Assembly: GCA_943842625.1 (NCBI GenBank) | Contig: CALTCK010000001.1 | Coordinates: 207,498-271,497, forward strand | DNA length: 64,000 nt | Direction of reading: 5' to 3' | Source of the DNA: an uncultured Flavobacteriaceae bacterium | GTDB lineage: Bacteria; Bacteroidota; Bacteroidia; Flavobacteriales; Flavobacteriaceae | Shown here: piece by piece, positions 1-8,924 of the stretch | How positions within the stretch are numbered: the stretch's first letter is position 1 | How the letters are laid out: the number at the start of each line of letters is the position of its first letter | Translations under genes and position numbers: made by a program | Notes under the pieces: generated by a model | The model's database searches: none | The model's input: the letters and a program-made list of their open reading frames with translations, nothing else | Told to the model about the DNA's origin: nothing

Positions 1-141
1 TATAACTCTGGCCTTATCACCTAAAGCAGCTGCAACATCTCTTAATACGGGATGCATTTCTTTAGATGCTTCGTCCCAGTCTGTATAAAAATCAAATAAG
101 ACAGGTACTTGGGTTTCAATTAATTCTCCAAATTTTGACAT
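1..141 (-). CDS. Thioredoxin-like protein lacking the CxxC motif (partial, 5' end only)
   Basis: Only the first 47 codons lie in the window; the gene runs off the left edge. The N-terminus reads MSKFGELIETQVPVLFDFYT, followed by a DWDEASKEMHPVL stretch and a GDKARVI end. This is the beta-alpha-beta start of a thioredoxin fold, but the place where WCGPCK should be reads WDEASK, so both redox cysteines are absent. Similar cysteine-free thioredoxin-like proteins are known to me from Flavobacteriaceae; their function is not established. It cannot be a disulfide reductase with this active site. The ATG start is preceded by a good minus-strand -7 box at 173-180. Fold assignment is fairly sure, role unknown. 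Confidence 0.7.
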   Translation of the reverse strand, partial: MSKFGELIETQVPVLFDFYTDWDEASKEMHPVLRDVAAALGDKARVI

Positions 142-172
142 AATTTCTTAGTATTGGTAAAAAACTGTTCTG

Positions 173-180
173 CAAATATA
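173..180 (-). promoter_or_regulatory. Bacteroidota -7 promoter box for the thioredoxin-like gene
   Basis: Minus-strand reading is TATATTTG, an exact match to the TAnnTTTG -7 consensus of Bacteroidota housekeeping promoters, 31 bases before the ATG at 141. No good TTTG -33 box is visible at the expected spacing, so this is supported by one element only. Confidence 0.5.
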
Positions 181-194
181 GTGTTTTCAGGGAA

Positions 195-1421
195 TTATGC
201 ATTAGAGCCCTTTTTTTTGAGCTTTATCACAGTAATCTCTGGCCAAATTCCTACCCGACCCGGATAGCCTAAAAACCCAAATCCACGATTTACATTTATA
301 AATCTTCCTTTTTCTTCATAAATACCCGCCCAGTTCTCGTACCTATATTTAACAGGACTCCATTTTATCCAACCTGGTATTTCGATACCAAACTGCATTC
401 CATGAGTATGTCCACTTAAAGTTAATTGAAAATTACGATCGTCATTCTTAACTCTCGACTTCCAATGCGAAGGATCATGACTCAATAAGACTTTAAAATC
501 GCTATTATTAATGTTTTTACAAGCTGCGTCTAAATCTCCTGCTTGTTTGAAGCCATTTTCACCCCAGTTTTCTACTCCAACGATTGCAATTTTTTGATTT
601 TTTCTCTTGATATAAAAATTCTCATTCAACAACAAATTCCAACCCATTTCAGACTGAATTTTTTTAAGCTTATTTAAGTTTTTTAATTTTTCTTCTTCAC
701 TGTTCCAACGAATATAATCTCCATAATCATGATTTCCTAAAACAGAAAAAACACCTTCTTTCGCACTTAAATTAGAAAATAACTCTTTCCAATCATCCAT
801 TTCATCAGCAACGTTATTAACTAAATCTCCAGTAAAGAATATAGCATCACTATCTTGTTGGTTTATTAAGTCTACAGCATAAGCAATTTTGTTTTTATTG
901 TCAAAACTACCACTATGAATATCACTTATTTGTGTCATCGTAAAACCGTCAAATGCCTCCGGCAAGTCAGCAAACTCCAATTCATATTTTAATACTTTAA
1001 AGTTATATTTCCCTTTTATCATACCATATAATAGAGTGGAAAAAGGTATTGCTGCAACTCCTAAAGCAAGTGTACTTAAAAATTTTCTTCTGGATGGGAT
1101 ATAAAAATTTTGCTCATTTGCAAAAATTTTAAAATACAATCCTAATATGAGTCGTGTTATATCCTCTCCTAACATAAAAATAATCACTAGTAGTTTTGGA
1201 ATAATTAATACCAAAAATAAACCGAATAAATAGCTTATTGGAGGTTGAGAGAAATGAGTTGAACTATTTGAATTTAATAAAAAATATAATGAAACGATGA
1301 TCACTAAAGAGACTAATAAATAAACTCCTGTTATCCAGAAATTTTTTGTAAGAGTTCTAATTGCTTGTAAGGCATATAAATCAATTAGGGTGTAAATTAT
1401 AATAAAAAAAAACCAGCGCAT
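195..1421 (-). CDS. Membrane-anchored calcineurin-like metallophosphoesterase
   Basis: The C-terminal half carries all metallophosphoesterase blocks in order: DIHSG (about residue 167), GDLVNN, GNHDYG, LSHDPSHW and SGHTHGMQ, which supply the two-metal site. The N-terminal ~110 residues hold three or four hydrophobic segments. Between them sits SRRKFL followed by a hydrophobic stretch, which resembles a twin-arginine motif; family members such as Bacillus YkuE are exported by Tat. I chose the ATG at 1421 (MRWFFF, 408 residues) because flavobacterial relatives begin this way; a TTG at 1484 would add 21 lysine-rich residues. Substrate unknown; likely a phosphodiesterase acting outside or at the inner membrane. 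It stands alone, upstream of the thioredoxin-like gene on the same strand. Confidence 0.85.
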   Translation of the reverse strand: MRWFFFIIIYTLIDLYALQAIRTLTKNFWITGVYLLVSLVIIVSLYFLLNSNSSTHFSQPPISYLFGLFLVLIIPKLLVIIFMLGEDITRLILGLYFKIFANEQNFYIPSRRKFLSTLALGVAAIPFSTLLYGMIKGKYNFKVLKYELEFADLPEAFDGFTMTQISDIHSGSFDNKNKIAYAVDLINQQDSDAIFFTGDLVNNVADEMDDWKELFSNLSAKEGVFSVLGNHDYGDYIRWNSEEEKLKNLNKLKKIQSEMGWNLLLNENFYIKRKNQKIAIVGVENWGENGFKQAGDLDAACKNINNSDFKVLLSHDPSHWKSRVKNDDRNFQLTLSGHTHGMQFGIEIPGWIKWSPVKYRYENWAGIYEEKGRFINVNRGFGFLGYPGRVGIWPEITVIKLKKKGSNA

Positions 1422-1548
1422 TGAACGAATAATTATTTTTTTAAATATAATATGTTTTAGATAACATTTATAAAATTTAGCCAATCTTTAACTTATTGGA
1501 TAAAAATTAAGAAAAGATTTAATGAACCAATAGTAGATTTTTTTTCTG

Positions 1549-2220
1549 CTAGGTGAGATTTATCTCAAAAATATTATTGATTTCTCCCATTTTTGAAGTT
1601 TCATAAACAGATGTTAGTTTTAAGTTGTTTAATGATGCTATCGAAGTAATGATTTCGATTTGACAATCTTCTGAGAGAATCATATTTACCTGATTGTGGC
1701 TGGTTATGAAGTTGGGTAATTGATTAAATAGATTTTTAAAATATTCGAATTCTTCACCACAAAACCAGGCTTTTTCTTTTATGTTTTTTGCTTTTTTAGG
1801 GTAATATGGCGGGTTGATTATAATTAAATCGAAGGATTTATTTTTTAAGTTTTTAAATAAATCGGAATCAATGACGTCTACTTTAAGCTGATTTTCAAAA
1901 GAGGCTTTTTTCAAATAATCTAATGCGATATTATTAATATCTGTTGCGGTAACAAAGGCTCCTTTTTTACTAGCTAAAAGTGAAATAATTCCAGAACCAC
2001 AACCCAACTCCAAAAAAGCTTTATTTTTTAAATCTAATTCAACTATATAATCTAGTAATATTTTGGTGCTTAAGGTTAGATGAGGAGGAAACACCTCTGG
2101 ATGCACCAAAACTTCAATATCCTGATAGTTGTATTTTCGTGGTTTTCTATAATAGTAAGTTAAACCGGTTTTTAAAAATGGCTGTGTAATACGTTTTATA
2201 ATGTTTCTTAACTTTGACAT
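1549..2220 (-). CDS. Class I SAM-dependent methyltransferase (HemK/PrmC-like)
   Basis: 223 residues. The SAM-binding motif LELGCGSGIISLLA begins near residue 70, a TATDINNIALDYL acidic loop follows, and IIINPPYYP is the NPPY motif typical of methyltransferases acting on planar nitrogen of glutamine, adenine or guanine side groups. It lacks the N-terminal helical domain of true PrmC, so it is probably not the release-factor enzyme. Its ATG overlaps the stop of the upstream radical SAM gene by one base (TAATG), so the two are translationally coupled and it is the last gene of the accessory minus-strand block. Target unknown. Confidence 0.8.
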   Translation of the reverse strand: MSKLRNIIKRITQPFLKTGLTYYYRKPRKYNYQDIEVLVHPEVFPPHLTLSTKILLDYIVELDLKNKAFLELGCGSGIISLLASKKGAFVTATDINNIALDYLKKASFENQLKVDVIDSDLFKNLKNKSFDLIIINPPYYPKKAKNIKEKAWFCGEEFEYFKNLFNQLPNFITSHNQVNMILSEDCQIEIITSIASLNNLKLTSVYETSKMGEINNIFEINLT

Positions 2221-3741
2221 TATTCAGAGTAAAAGCCTTGAGTTTCAGGTTGACGATATTTCCAAATTTTATGCATGATTTTTATTTCATAAGGATATTT
2301 ATAAAAACCCGTTATATATCGAATCTTAGAAACACCCCTTAACAAACTCCTCTTAAATCCTTTAATTCTAAAATCGGTAGCAGTTGGATAATAGCCATTT
2401 AAAACTGTTTCAAAATTCATAATTCGATCTACCATTTTTGGAGTTAGCCAAGGCGTTAGTGGATTTTTTCTTAAATCAAAATTTTCCCAAGCTGGAGCTA
2501 ACCAATCTTCAAGATTTTTGGGAAAACTAAAGCCCGCTTTTTGAATTTGTTCATACAACTCAGATCCCTCGGTAGCTACAGGACTATATAAGTAAATAAT
2601 AATTTCAGCATCAGGGTTAATTTCTTTAATTTCTTTTATAAAATTAATATCCCATTCTATTTGAGCCATCACTTTTTCGGGAGTTTCAGCAGGCATACCT
2701 AATACAAAAGAAAGTTCTGGGATGATACCAATTGGATATAACCTTTTTACAAACTCTTTGATGGTTTCCCCAGTTTGAGTTCCTCCTTTATTCATTTGTT
2801 TTAGGATTTCATCATTACCAGTTTCAGCTCCCAAAAAAATCATCTTACAACCAGCTTCTTTCATTAAAATTAAATCGGCATCACTGTATTTGTTTATAGT
2901 GTCAATTCTTCCTTCCCCCCACCAAGTGATCCCATCGTTTTTAATCAATTCAGAAAATTCGATGACTCTTTTCCTGGAAGTAAAGAAATTATTATCATGA
3001 AACTCTATGGCTTCTATACGATAAGTATCCTTAAAATATTTTACATCTTTATAAACTGATTCTGCAGATTTTGCTTTCCAACGACCCTTATAAATAGGAA
3101 CTACGGCACAAAAAGAACAAGTGAAAGGACAGCCTAAACTAGAATGGTAACTAAAGGTATTTCTTCCCAAAAAAGTTTTACTTAAGTAGTTTTCTAAGTT
3201 GTAAAAACTATTTAAATGTTGATAAGGTAATTTCGGCAACGAATCCTGATCTAACAGTTCTTCTTTTGCTGTTTTTATGATTTCACCTTCTTCATTTTTG
3301 AAGATCAAGGTTTTTTATAGTTGAAATTTCAGTATGATTATTATCCTCTAAAACCCTTATTAATGAAGGAAAAGCAATATCGCCAGGTCCATTTATAACA
3401 TAATCTACAAAACCAGACGAGATGGAAACCTGGTATTGGTTGGAAGCAAAATATCCACCCCAAATAGTAATACAATCTGGATATTTGTCCTTTATTTTTT
3501 TAGTAAAAGGAATGGCTTGTCTTAATTGAGGTCCGGGCATTACCGTACTACAGAAATATTTAAAATTTCCTGTTTTAAAATAAGAATCAATTTTCTCCCA
3601 AGGATCATTTTCTAAATTTCCATCAACAAACACAAATTCGTAAATCCCATAAATAGAAGCTCCCACTTGTAAAATAGAATTTGGAATTCGATGTTTACCA
3701 TTGGCACTTTTAGGGTTAAATATGAGAATTTGGTTATTCAT
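2220..3741 (-). CDS. B12-binding radical SAM protein, split by a one-base frameshift
   Basis: Two overlapping frames make one protein of about 506 residues. The upstream frame (3741 to 3292) is the cobalamin-binding Rossmann domain (MNNQILIFNPKSANG, IWGGYFASN, VINGPGDIAFPSL). The downstream frame (3308 to 2220) has the radical SAM cluster motif GCPFTCSFC and GAETGNDEIL, LGMPAETPE blocks. The minus strand has six A residues at 3311-3316; with five, the frames join smoothly. So either a sequencing indel, slippage, or a fresh mutation. The family includes methylases and ring-forming enzymes of lipids and natural products that use methylcobalamin and a 4Fe-4S cluster. Substrate unknown. It couples to the methyltransferase downstream and follows a sulfotransferase upstream. 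Confidence 0.8.
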
Positions 3742-3764
3742 TTAGAAAAAAATAGTTTAGCAAT

Positions 3765-4523
3765 TTAAAAATTATTTAATGATTTCTCTTTAAAAAAGTG
3801 ATAAGCATTTTTGTATGCTTTACTTGCATTATCCAATAAATCATCATGAATAGTTATAGCTTTAGAATTGGTTTTAAATATTGTTCCTTTAGTTATATTT
3901 GAAGAAGGATCCCCCCATTTTTGAGTATACTTTTTTAGCTGGTATTCTTTTTTTAGAGGATTGTTTAAGTTTAGAAAAACTGATAAATTATTTAATACCT
4001 CATCTGGTTTTTCTATTAATTCATCATAGTCAATAAAAAACCAATTGGAAGGTTTTAATAAGGATATAAAGTCTATTAGATAACTCAGCCTATCCATGTA
4101 AATACTAGTAACTGTTTCCTGGCTCATCGGCATATTTTTATTATTAGATAAGTTTATGATACTTGAGATTGTATCTTGAGGGTTTCGTATCAAAATGATA
4201 TGTTTGTTGCTATTAGGAATAATAACATTTCTATTCGGAGTGACAGAGCCATGATTAACTTGATTTACAATATACTTGCATTTTTTAAATAATTGACGTG
4301 ATTTTCTTCTTATGTCAAATTCAGATTTTATTAGGCTTTCAAAATTTTGATATTTAATAAAATATTCACCAAACCCAATAATTTTATTATGATCTGATAA
4401 AACATGCATTAATAAGGAACTGCCACTTCTTGGATGCCCCATGATAAATAGGAAACGTTGGCCTTTATCAGGTCTAAATGGTTTCCATATCTGAATTAGT
4501 ATGTTTTTAATAAAATTTTTCAA
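3765..4523 (-). CDS. Sulfotransferase family protein
   Basis: 252 residues. The PAPS 5'-phosphosulfate loop is seen as FIMGHPRSGSSLLMHVL (about residues 27-43) and the 3'-phosphate region as HIILIRNPQDTISSI (about residues 110-124), the two signatures of PAPS-dependent sulfotransferases. The start is TTG and lies inside the TTGA overlap with the stop of the flippase-like gene, so expression depends on translation of that gene. It probably transfers sulfate from PAPS to a sugar or lipid hydroxyl in the cytoplasm. Acceptor unknown; the neighbouring flippase and glycosyltransferases suggest a glycoconjugate. Confidence 0.8.
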   Translation of the reverse strand: MKNFIKNILIQIWKPFRPDKGQRFLFIMGHPRSGSSLLMHVLSDHNKIIGFGEYFIKYQNFESLIKSEFDIRRKSRQLFKKCKYIVNQVNHGSVTPNRNVIIPNSNKHIILIRNPQDTISSIINLSNNKNMPMSQETVTSIYMDRLSYLIDFISLLKPSNWFFIDYDELIEKPDEVLNNLSVFLNLNNPLKKEYQLKKYTQKWGDPSSNITKGTIFKTNSKAITIHDDLLDNASKAYKNAYHFFKEKSLNNF

Positions 4524-5695
4524 TTCTTAGTTTTTTTTATCCAAAACCACAATAAAACAACAATAGCCCATTGTCCAAGAACTTTCAATAGTAGGGCTCC
4601 TGTTATATTCCAATATTTTATTAAAAAATATCCAGCGAATAATTGGAAGATTAAAATTAAAGAAGTGAAATAAGCTATTTTTATTTGGTGATTTTTTTTA
4701 TAATATTCATTTACCAATAGAATATTTAAAAATAAGGGAACTACAAATAAAAAAGCTAAGCCATACTGTAATTTTGAGAAGGTAAACCGATATAAGTAAT
4801 TTAAAACAAGAAAAATTATTAATGTAGCAAAAAAAGCAAATCCCCAACCGTAAAAAAAGAATTTTTTTTGAATATCTTTTATTTTTTGGTTTTTAAACCG
4901 ATAATAATTTTTAAGATAGGGAGTAATAAAAAAGGCACTTGCCATTTGTGATAATGCTAAAAAACTAATTAACATTTGATATTTGCTGAGTAAGGTAAAG
5001 TTGAAAAATAAAGCTCCATAATAGGTATCTACTCTTGACCTTAATGTCCCTAAAGCAAGAGGAATAAAAAATGGTAAAGACTTTTTCAACTCTTTAAATT
5101 GAAAATTAACAGGAGTATTCTTAAAGTCTCCAATAAAAAAATACAAAAAAGTTAAAAACTTTACTGCAAGCGCGATTACAATTAGTTGTATTAAAATCTT
5201 TAAATTTAACACCTCTATTTCTAGAATTACCATTAGTAAAAGAGTCACTAGAAAAAACGATTCGACTCCTATATTTAATTTGAATTTTCTGTTGAAAACT
5301 ATCAATGATTTAAATGATTGATTCAAAAATTTTAATAGTACCAATAACAAAACATCAATCTCTATGTCCAAGAAGGCTGGAGTGAAAAATATTAAAATCC
5401 CACTAGGAATCAATAAAAAACTTCTAACTAAAATATTATTAAGCCACTTCTGATTTACTTTTGATGGAAACTCGCTAAAAGTCTTCAGCAAATAATCATT
5501 ATTCCCAAACGATAAGAAAAGTAAAAATAGGTTACTCCAAATTAATATTTCTGCGTATTCTCCCCATAATTCAACAGACTTAAATCTAACGATAACCAAT
5601 GATAAAAGAACAACAGATAAAATGCTTAAAATTTGACTTACACCAAAAAGTGAAATGACTTTAATCCTATGTTTTGCTTTTTTTAAGGGATTCAT
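4520..5695 (-). CDS. Flippase-like polytopic membrane protein (polysaccharide export/Wzx-like)
   Basis: 391 residues, almost wholly hydrophobic, with about eleven or twelve predicted membrane segments. Features such as FGNNDYLLKTFSEFP near residue 60 and paired helices with short loops resemble the MATE/MOP superfamily of polysaccharide flippases (Wzx/RfbX), though it is slightly short for the family. Expected role: moving a lipid-linked sugar across the inner membrane. It overlaps the sulfotransferase start by four bases and starts the 1549-5695 transcript; the GT87-like gene starts divergently 75 bases away. Assignment is by topology and context and is moderately sure. Confidence 0.6.
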   Translation of the reverse strand: MNPLKKAKHRIKVISLFGVSQILSILSVVLLSLVIVRFKSVELWGEYAEILIWSNLFLLFLSFGNNDYLLKTFSEFPSKVNQKWLNNILVRSFLLIPSGILIFFTPAFLDIEIDVLLLVLLKFLNQSFKSLIVFNRKFKLNIGVESFFLVTLLLMVILEIEVLNLKILIQLIVIALAVKFLTFLYFFIGDFKNTPVNFQFKELKKSLPFFIPLALGTLRSRVDTYYGALFFNFTLLSKYQMLISFLALSQMASAFFITPYLKNYYRFKNQKIKDIQKKFFFYGWGFAFFATLIIFLVLNYLYRFTFSKLQYGLAFLFVVPLFLNILLVNEYYKKNHQIKIAYFTSLILIFQLFAGYFLIKYWNITGALLLKVLGQWAIVVLLWFWIKKTKN

Positions 5696-5736
5696 TTAGT
5701 ATTTGACTCGTTTTTTATGCTAATATGAGATAATAT

Positions 5737-5767
5737 TTTAATTCTTGAATAATAAATAATAGTTTTG
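5737..5767 (+). promoter_or_regulatory. Candidate promoter of the GT87-like gene, possibly leaderless
   Basis: TTTA at 5737-5740 is followed after 19 bases by TAGTTTTG at 5760-5767, an exact TAnnTTTG -7 box at the usual spacing. Transcription would begin at or next to the ATG at 5771, giving a leaderless message. The -33 box matches only three of four bases, so this is tentative. Confidence 0.35.
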
Positions 5768-5770
5768 ATT

Positions 5771-7372
5771 ATGTTTTCTAAAGTAATTGAAAAGTTTAAT
5801 AAGTTTCCACTATTGTATTTAGGCCCACTATTTCTTGTGTTATTTTATTTTCTTTTTCAATCATTAACATATAACCTCCATGATTTTTCCAATAGCTATT
5901 TTTCCGCAAAATTAATTAGAGAATCACTTTCATCAAATCTTTTGTTTGATATTTATGAGTTCAATAGTTATATATGGAATTTAGGTTACACCAATGTATT
6001 GGTAGATTTTTATATAAATAGTCCTTTTACAATTACATTTTTTTATCCTTTTACTTTTATAGAAAACCCTTATATAGCCAAAGCAATTTATAATTTAATT
6101 TGTATTGTTTTATTTAGTTTTAGTCTTTATTTACTTGTACGAGATAAGTTTAAAAAACGATATGAGATTTTATTTTTTTTACCCATCCTTTTTTTTGTTC
6201 CCATTCGTAACGGAATATTATTTGGACAATCTTATTTTTTAATTTTTGCTTTAGTTGTATTTGGATTCTTATCCATTGAAAATAAAAAAGAAAAACTCGG
6301 AGTAAGCCTAATCAGCATTGCAGTTTTATTGAAGATATTCCCAGTTTTTTATGGAGTCGCATTATTGTTTTATAAAAATTGGAAAGCAATAATTGTTGGA
6401 ATAATCTCTTCACTTATTTTAATAAGTTTTTCAATATTTATTACAGGATTCCCTATTTGGGAGACTTACCTGTTAGAAATTTTACCAAATGCAATACAAA
6501 ATAATAGCACTGTTGACTATCGTTACAATGCACAGTCTATGGATGTTTTTTTTAAGACTCTATTTGTTGAAGACTCATATTATAATCCAGATGCATTATT
6601 TAATAATGAGCAAGTTTACATTTTATTAAAGTGGTTATTTAAATCGAGTGTGATTGCTTTGACTGTTGGACTTAGTTTTAAAAACAAAAAAAACTTTTTA
6701 AGACTTTTATCTTTTTGGGTGGTTGCCTTGTTTTTATTACAAAGTAGGACAGCTACCTATGCACAGATTTTGTGGATCATACCAATGATTTGTTTATTAA
6801 ATCAAAAAATATCGAACAAAAAAAAAATAGTTTCTCTCCTATTTATTCTAATCATATGTAATATTCCAGTTTATCAACTCGAACCATTACCGATATTTTT
6901 TAAATTTTTAAGATTATGGTTTACTATTTTATTAAGCTTTTTATTTTTTAGTAGCTTTTCAATTAAACCAGATTATAAATGGTTTATCTTCGTTTTGATT
7001 GTTTTATTACCGCTTCATATAGAGATGTTTAAAGAAACTAAAAAAAGTATATCTACCTATGTTTTAAAAGAAAAAAAATATTTTTTGATTTATGATTATT
7101 TTGAAAACGAAGGGTCTCTATATGTAAAAACTCTAGGGAAAAAAGGAAACCAAACTATTAATTTAAACATACCGATTTCTTCATTTAATGAAAATATTTC
7201 AGAAGTAGTTGGTAATCAAATAAAATTTGGAGACCAGCTTATTTTAGAAGATTATTCTTTAAAGAAAAAGCCAGTTTTAGTCAATAATAAAGAATTATAT
7301 TACTTAACCGATCATCATTCTAGAAGAGGGGCTTTTACCCTAAAAAAAATTAACATTGAAGCAATTCATTAA
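5771..7372 (+). CDS. GT87-like (DUF2029) polyprenyl-phosphate-dependent glycosyltransferase
   Basis: About 533 residues with some ten to twelve membrane segments over the first 420 residues and a soluble C-terminal tail of about 110 residues. The HDFSNSYFSAKLI segment near residue 35 in the first outer loop fits the conserved acidic site of GT-C enzymes of family GT87, which take mannose or a related sugar from polyprenyl phosphate outside the membrane. I chose ATG 5771 over a TTG two codons upstream. It is the first gene of a two-gene plus-strand unit set in an otherwise minus-strand block; its stop overlaps the TTG start of the next gene. The extra C-terminal domain is not recognised. Confidence 0.6.
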   Translation: MFSKVIEKFNKFPLLYLGPLFLVLFYFLFQSLTYNLHDFSNSYFSAKLIRESLSSNLLFDIYEFNSYIWNLGYTNVLVDFYINSPFTITFFYPFTFIENPYIAKAIYNLICIVLFSFSLYLLVRDKFKKRYEILFFLPILFFVPIRNGILFGQSYFLIFALVVFGFLSIENKKEKLGVSLISIAVLLKIFPVFYGVALLFYKNWKAIIVGIISSLILISFSIFITGFPIWETYLLEILPNAIQNNSTVDYRYNAQSMDVFFKTLFVEDSYYNPDALFNNEQVYILLKWLFKSSVIALTVGLSFKNKKNFLRLLSFWVVALFLLQSRTATYAQILWIIPMICLLNQKISNKKKIVSLLFILIICNIPVYQLEPLPIFFKFLRLWFTILLSFLFFSSFSIKPDYKWFIFVLIVLLPLHIEMFKETKKSISTYVLKEKKYFLIYDYFENEGSLYVKTLGKKGNQTINLNIPISSFNENISEVVGNQIKFGDQLILEDYSLKKKPVLVNNKELYYLTDHHSRRGAFTLKKINIEAIH

Positions 7373-8186
7373 ATACTACATAAAAGATTCAATATTATTA
7401 GGGCTAGAAAAAATAAAATTGTTTCTATTCCCTAGAAAGAAACCAATTCTTGTATTCACGATGGCCAAGGTAGGATCTTTAAGTGTTTACTTTTCATTAA
7501 AAAAAAGACTCTTTAAAAATGCGCTATTTCACGTTCATTCTCTCAATGAAATAGAAATTAAAAAAGGGATTCGACTATGCTTTCAAAACAGGGTATATCC
7601 GGGCAGTAAAACACCTGTTTTTCTAATCAATAAGAAAATTATCAATCAAAAACGACCTTTTAAAATAGTATGCTTATTTAGGGATCCATTGGAAAGAAAT
7701 ATTTCAGCTTTTTTTGATGCATTTAAATTATACACAGGTACAAAACCTAATGATTATAATGGTAGTTCAAAAAAACTAAAAGAATATTATGACGAAAACC
7801 TTAATCATGAATTCCCTTTAAATTGGTTTGATGATCAATTTTTTGACGCAACGAACATTAATATTTATGATTATAAATTTGATAAAGAACAAGGATATTC
7901 TATTCTTAAAACCGGTACGATTGAACTCCTCTTAATCAATAGTGATTTAAATGACTCCATAAAAGAAAATCTAATAAAAGATTTTTGTAATTTAAAATCA
8001 TTCAAACTTAAAAACAGAAATTTATCATCTTCAAAAGAATATGCTTTGTTGAATAGTGATTTTAAAAAGCAAACAAAGTTTTCTAAAGACTATTTAGATT
8101 TATTATATCATTCAAAATATGCAAGACATTTTTTTACCGAAAAGTATATTATGAACCAAAAAGAAAAATGGAGTACCCAACGTTAA
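7356..8186 (+). CDS. Sulfotransferase-like putative capsular polysaccharide protein
   Basis: 276 residues. ILVFTMAKVGSLSVYFSLKK (about residues 31-50) resembles the PAPS-binding loop of the 'putative capsular polysaccharide synthesis' family, and IVCLFRDPLERNISAFF (about residues 103-119) the 3'-phosphate site. The start is TTG, inside the end of the GT87-like gene (17-base overlap). A short amphipathic N-terminus precedes the fold. It probably sulfates a sugar made or moved by its neighbours. Its 3' end overlaps the convergent GT2 gene by four bases, so no room is left for a terminator there. Substrate unknown. Confidence 0.6.
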   Translation: MKQFIKYYIKDSILLGLEKIKLFLFPRKKPILVFTMAKVGSLSVYFSLKKRLFKNALFHVHSLNEIEIKKGIRLCFQNRVYPGSKTPVFLINKKIINQKRPFKIVCLFRDPLERNISAFFDAFKLYTGTKPNDYNGSSKKLKEYYDENLNHEFPLNWFDDQFFDATNINIYDYKFDKEQGYSILKTGTIELLLINSDLNDSIKENLIKDFCNLKSFKLKNRNLSSSKEYALLNSDFKKQTKFSKDYLDLLYHSKYARHFFTEKYIMNQKEKWSTQR

Positions 8187-8923
8187 CTTTTAAACAAACT
8201 AAATCGAAATCCCATTTTCTGTAAAAAATATTTTATAGAAACAATTAAAACACCCAAACCATATTTTACACTTCTCGAGAAATTAATTGAAGAAGAATCT
8301 TTTTCATAATTAGCCGGGCAGGAAATTTCGCCAATTTCGATTCCGTGATAACAAATTTGAGCCAAAAGTTGATTGTCAAAAATAAAGTCGTCAGAATTAG
8401 TCTGAAAAGGAATATTTTTTAATAGTTCCGCATAAAAGCATCGGTATCCTGTGTGGTATTCTGATAGTTTTTGTCCCATTAATAAGTTTTGAATGAATGT
8501 TAAAGTTCTGTTAGAAAGATATTTATAAACAGGCATTCCACCTTTTAATGCACTTTTTCCTAAAATTCTAGATCCCAGTACAACTTTAAAAACTCCACTA
8601 GCAATTAAAGAACACATAGCAGGTATTAATTTTGGATCGTATTGATAATCTGGATGTAGCATCACGATAATATCGGCATCTAGCTCTAACGCTTTTTGAT
8701 AGCAAGACTTTTGATTGGCTCCATAACCCAAATTGTCTTTATGTTCTATAATATGCTGAATCCCTAATTTTTTGGCTATTGAAACAGTATGGTCCCCGCT
8801 AAAATCATCTGTTAAAATTATGTCGTCAACAATATCAAACGGAATTTCACTAAATGTTTTTTCAAGAGTTTTTTCAGCATTATAGGCTGGAAGTATGACT
8901 ATTATTTTCTTTTTATTAATCAT
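8183..8923 (-). CDS. Family 2 glycosyltransferase (dolichyl-phosphate mannosyltransferase-like)
   Basis: 246 residues with a GT-A fold: IIVILPAYNAEKTLEKTF near the N-terminus, DDIILTDDFSGD for nucleotide binding, NLGYGANQKSCYQKAL, and MLHPDYQYDP carrying a single-acid variant of the DxD site. The C-terminal helix KYGLGVLIVSIKYFLQKMG could sit on the membrane. This is the DPM1-like group that charges polyprenyl phosphate with a sugar, and it would supply donor for the GT87-like enzyme. It is the last gene of the 8183-14572 block and is one base from the upstream lipoprotein gene. Confidence 0.8.
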   Translation of the reverse strand: MINKKKIIVILPAYNAEKTLEKTFSEIPFDIVDDIILTDDFSGDHTVSIAKKLGIQHIIEHKDNLGYGANQKSCYQKALELDADIIVMLHPDYQYDPKLIPAMCSLIASGVFKVVLGSRILGKSALKGGMPVYKYLSNRTLTFIQNLLMGQKLSEYHTGYRCFYAELLKNIPFQTNSDDFIFDNQLLAQICYHGIEIGEISCPANYEKDSSSINFSRSVKYGLGVLIVSIKYFLQKMGFRFSLFKS

Positions 8924-8924
8924 T

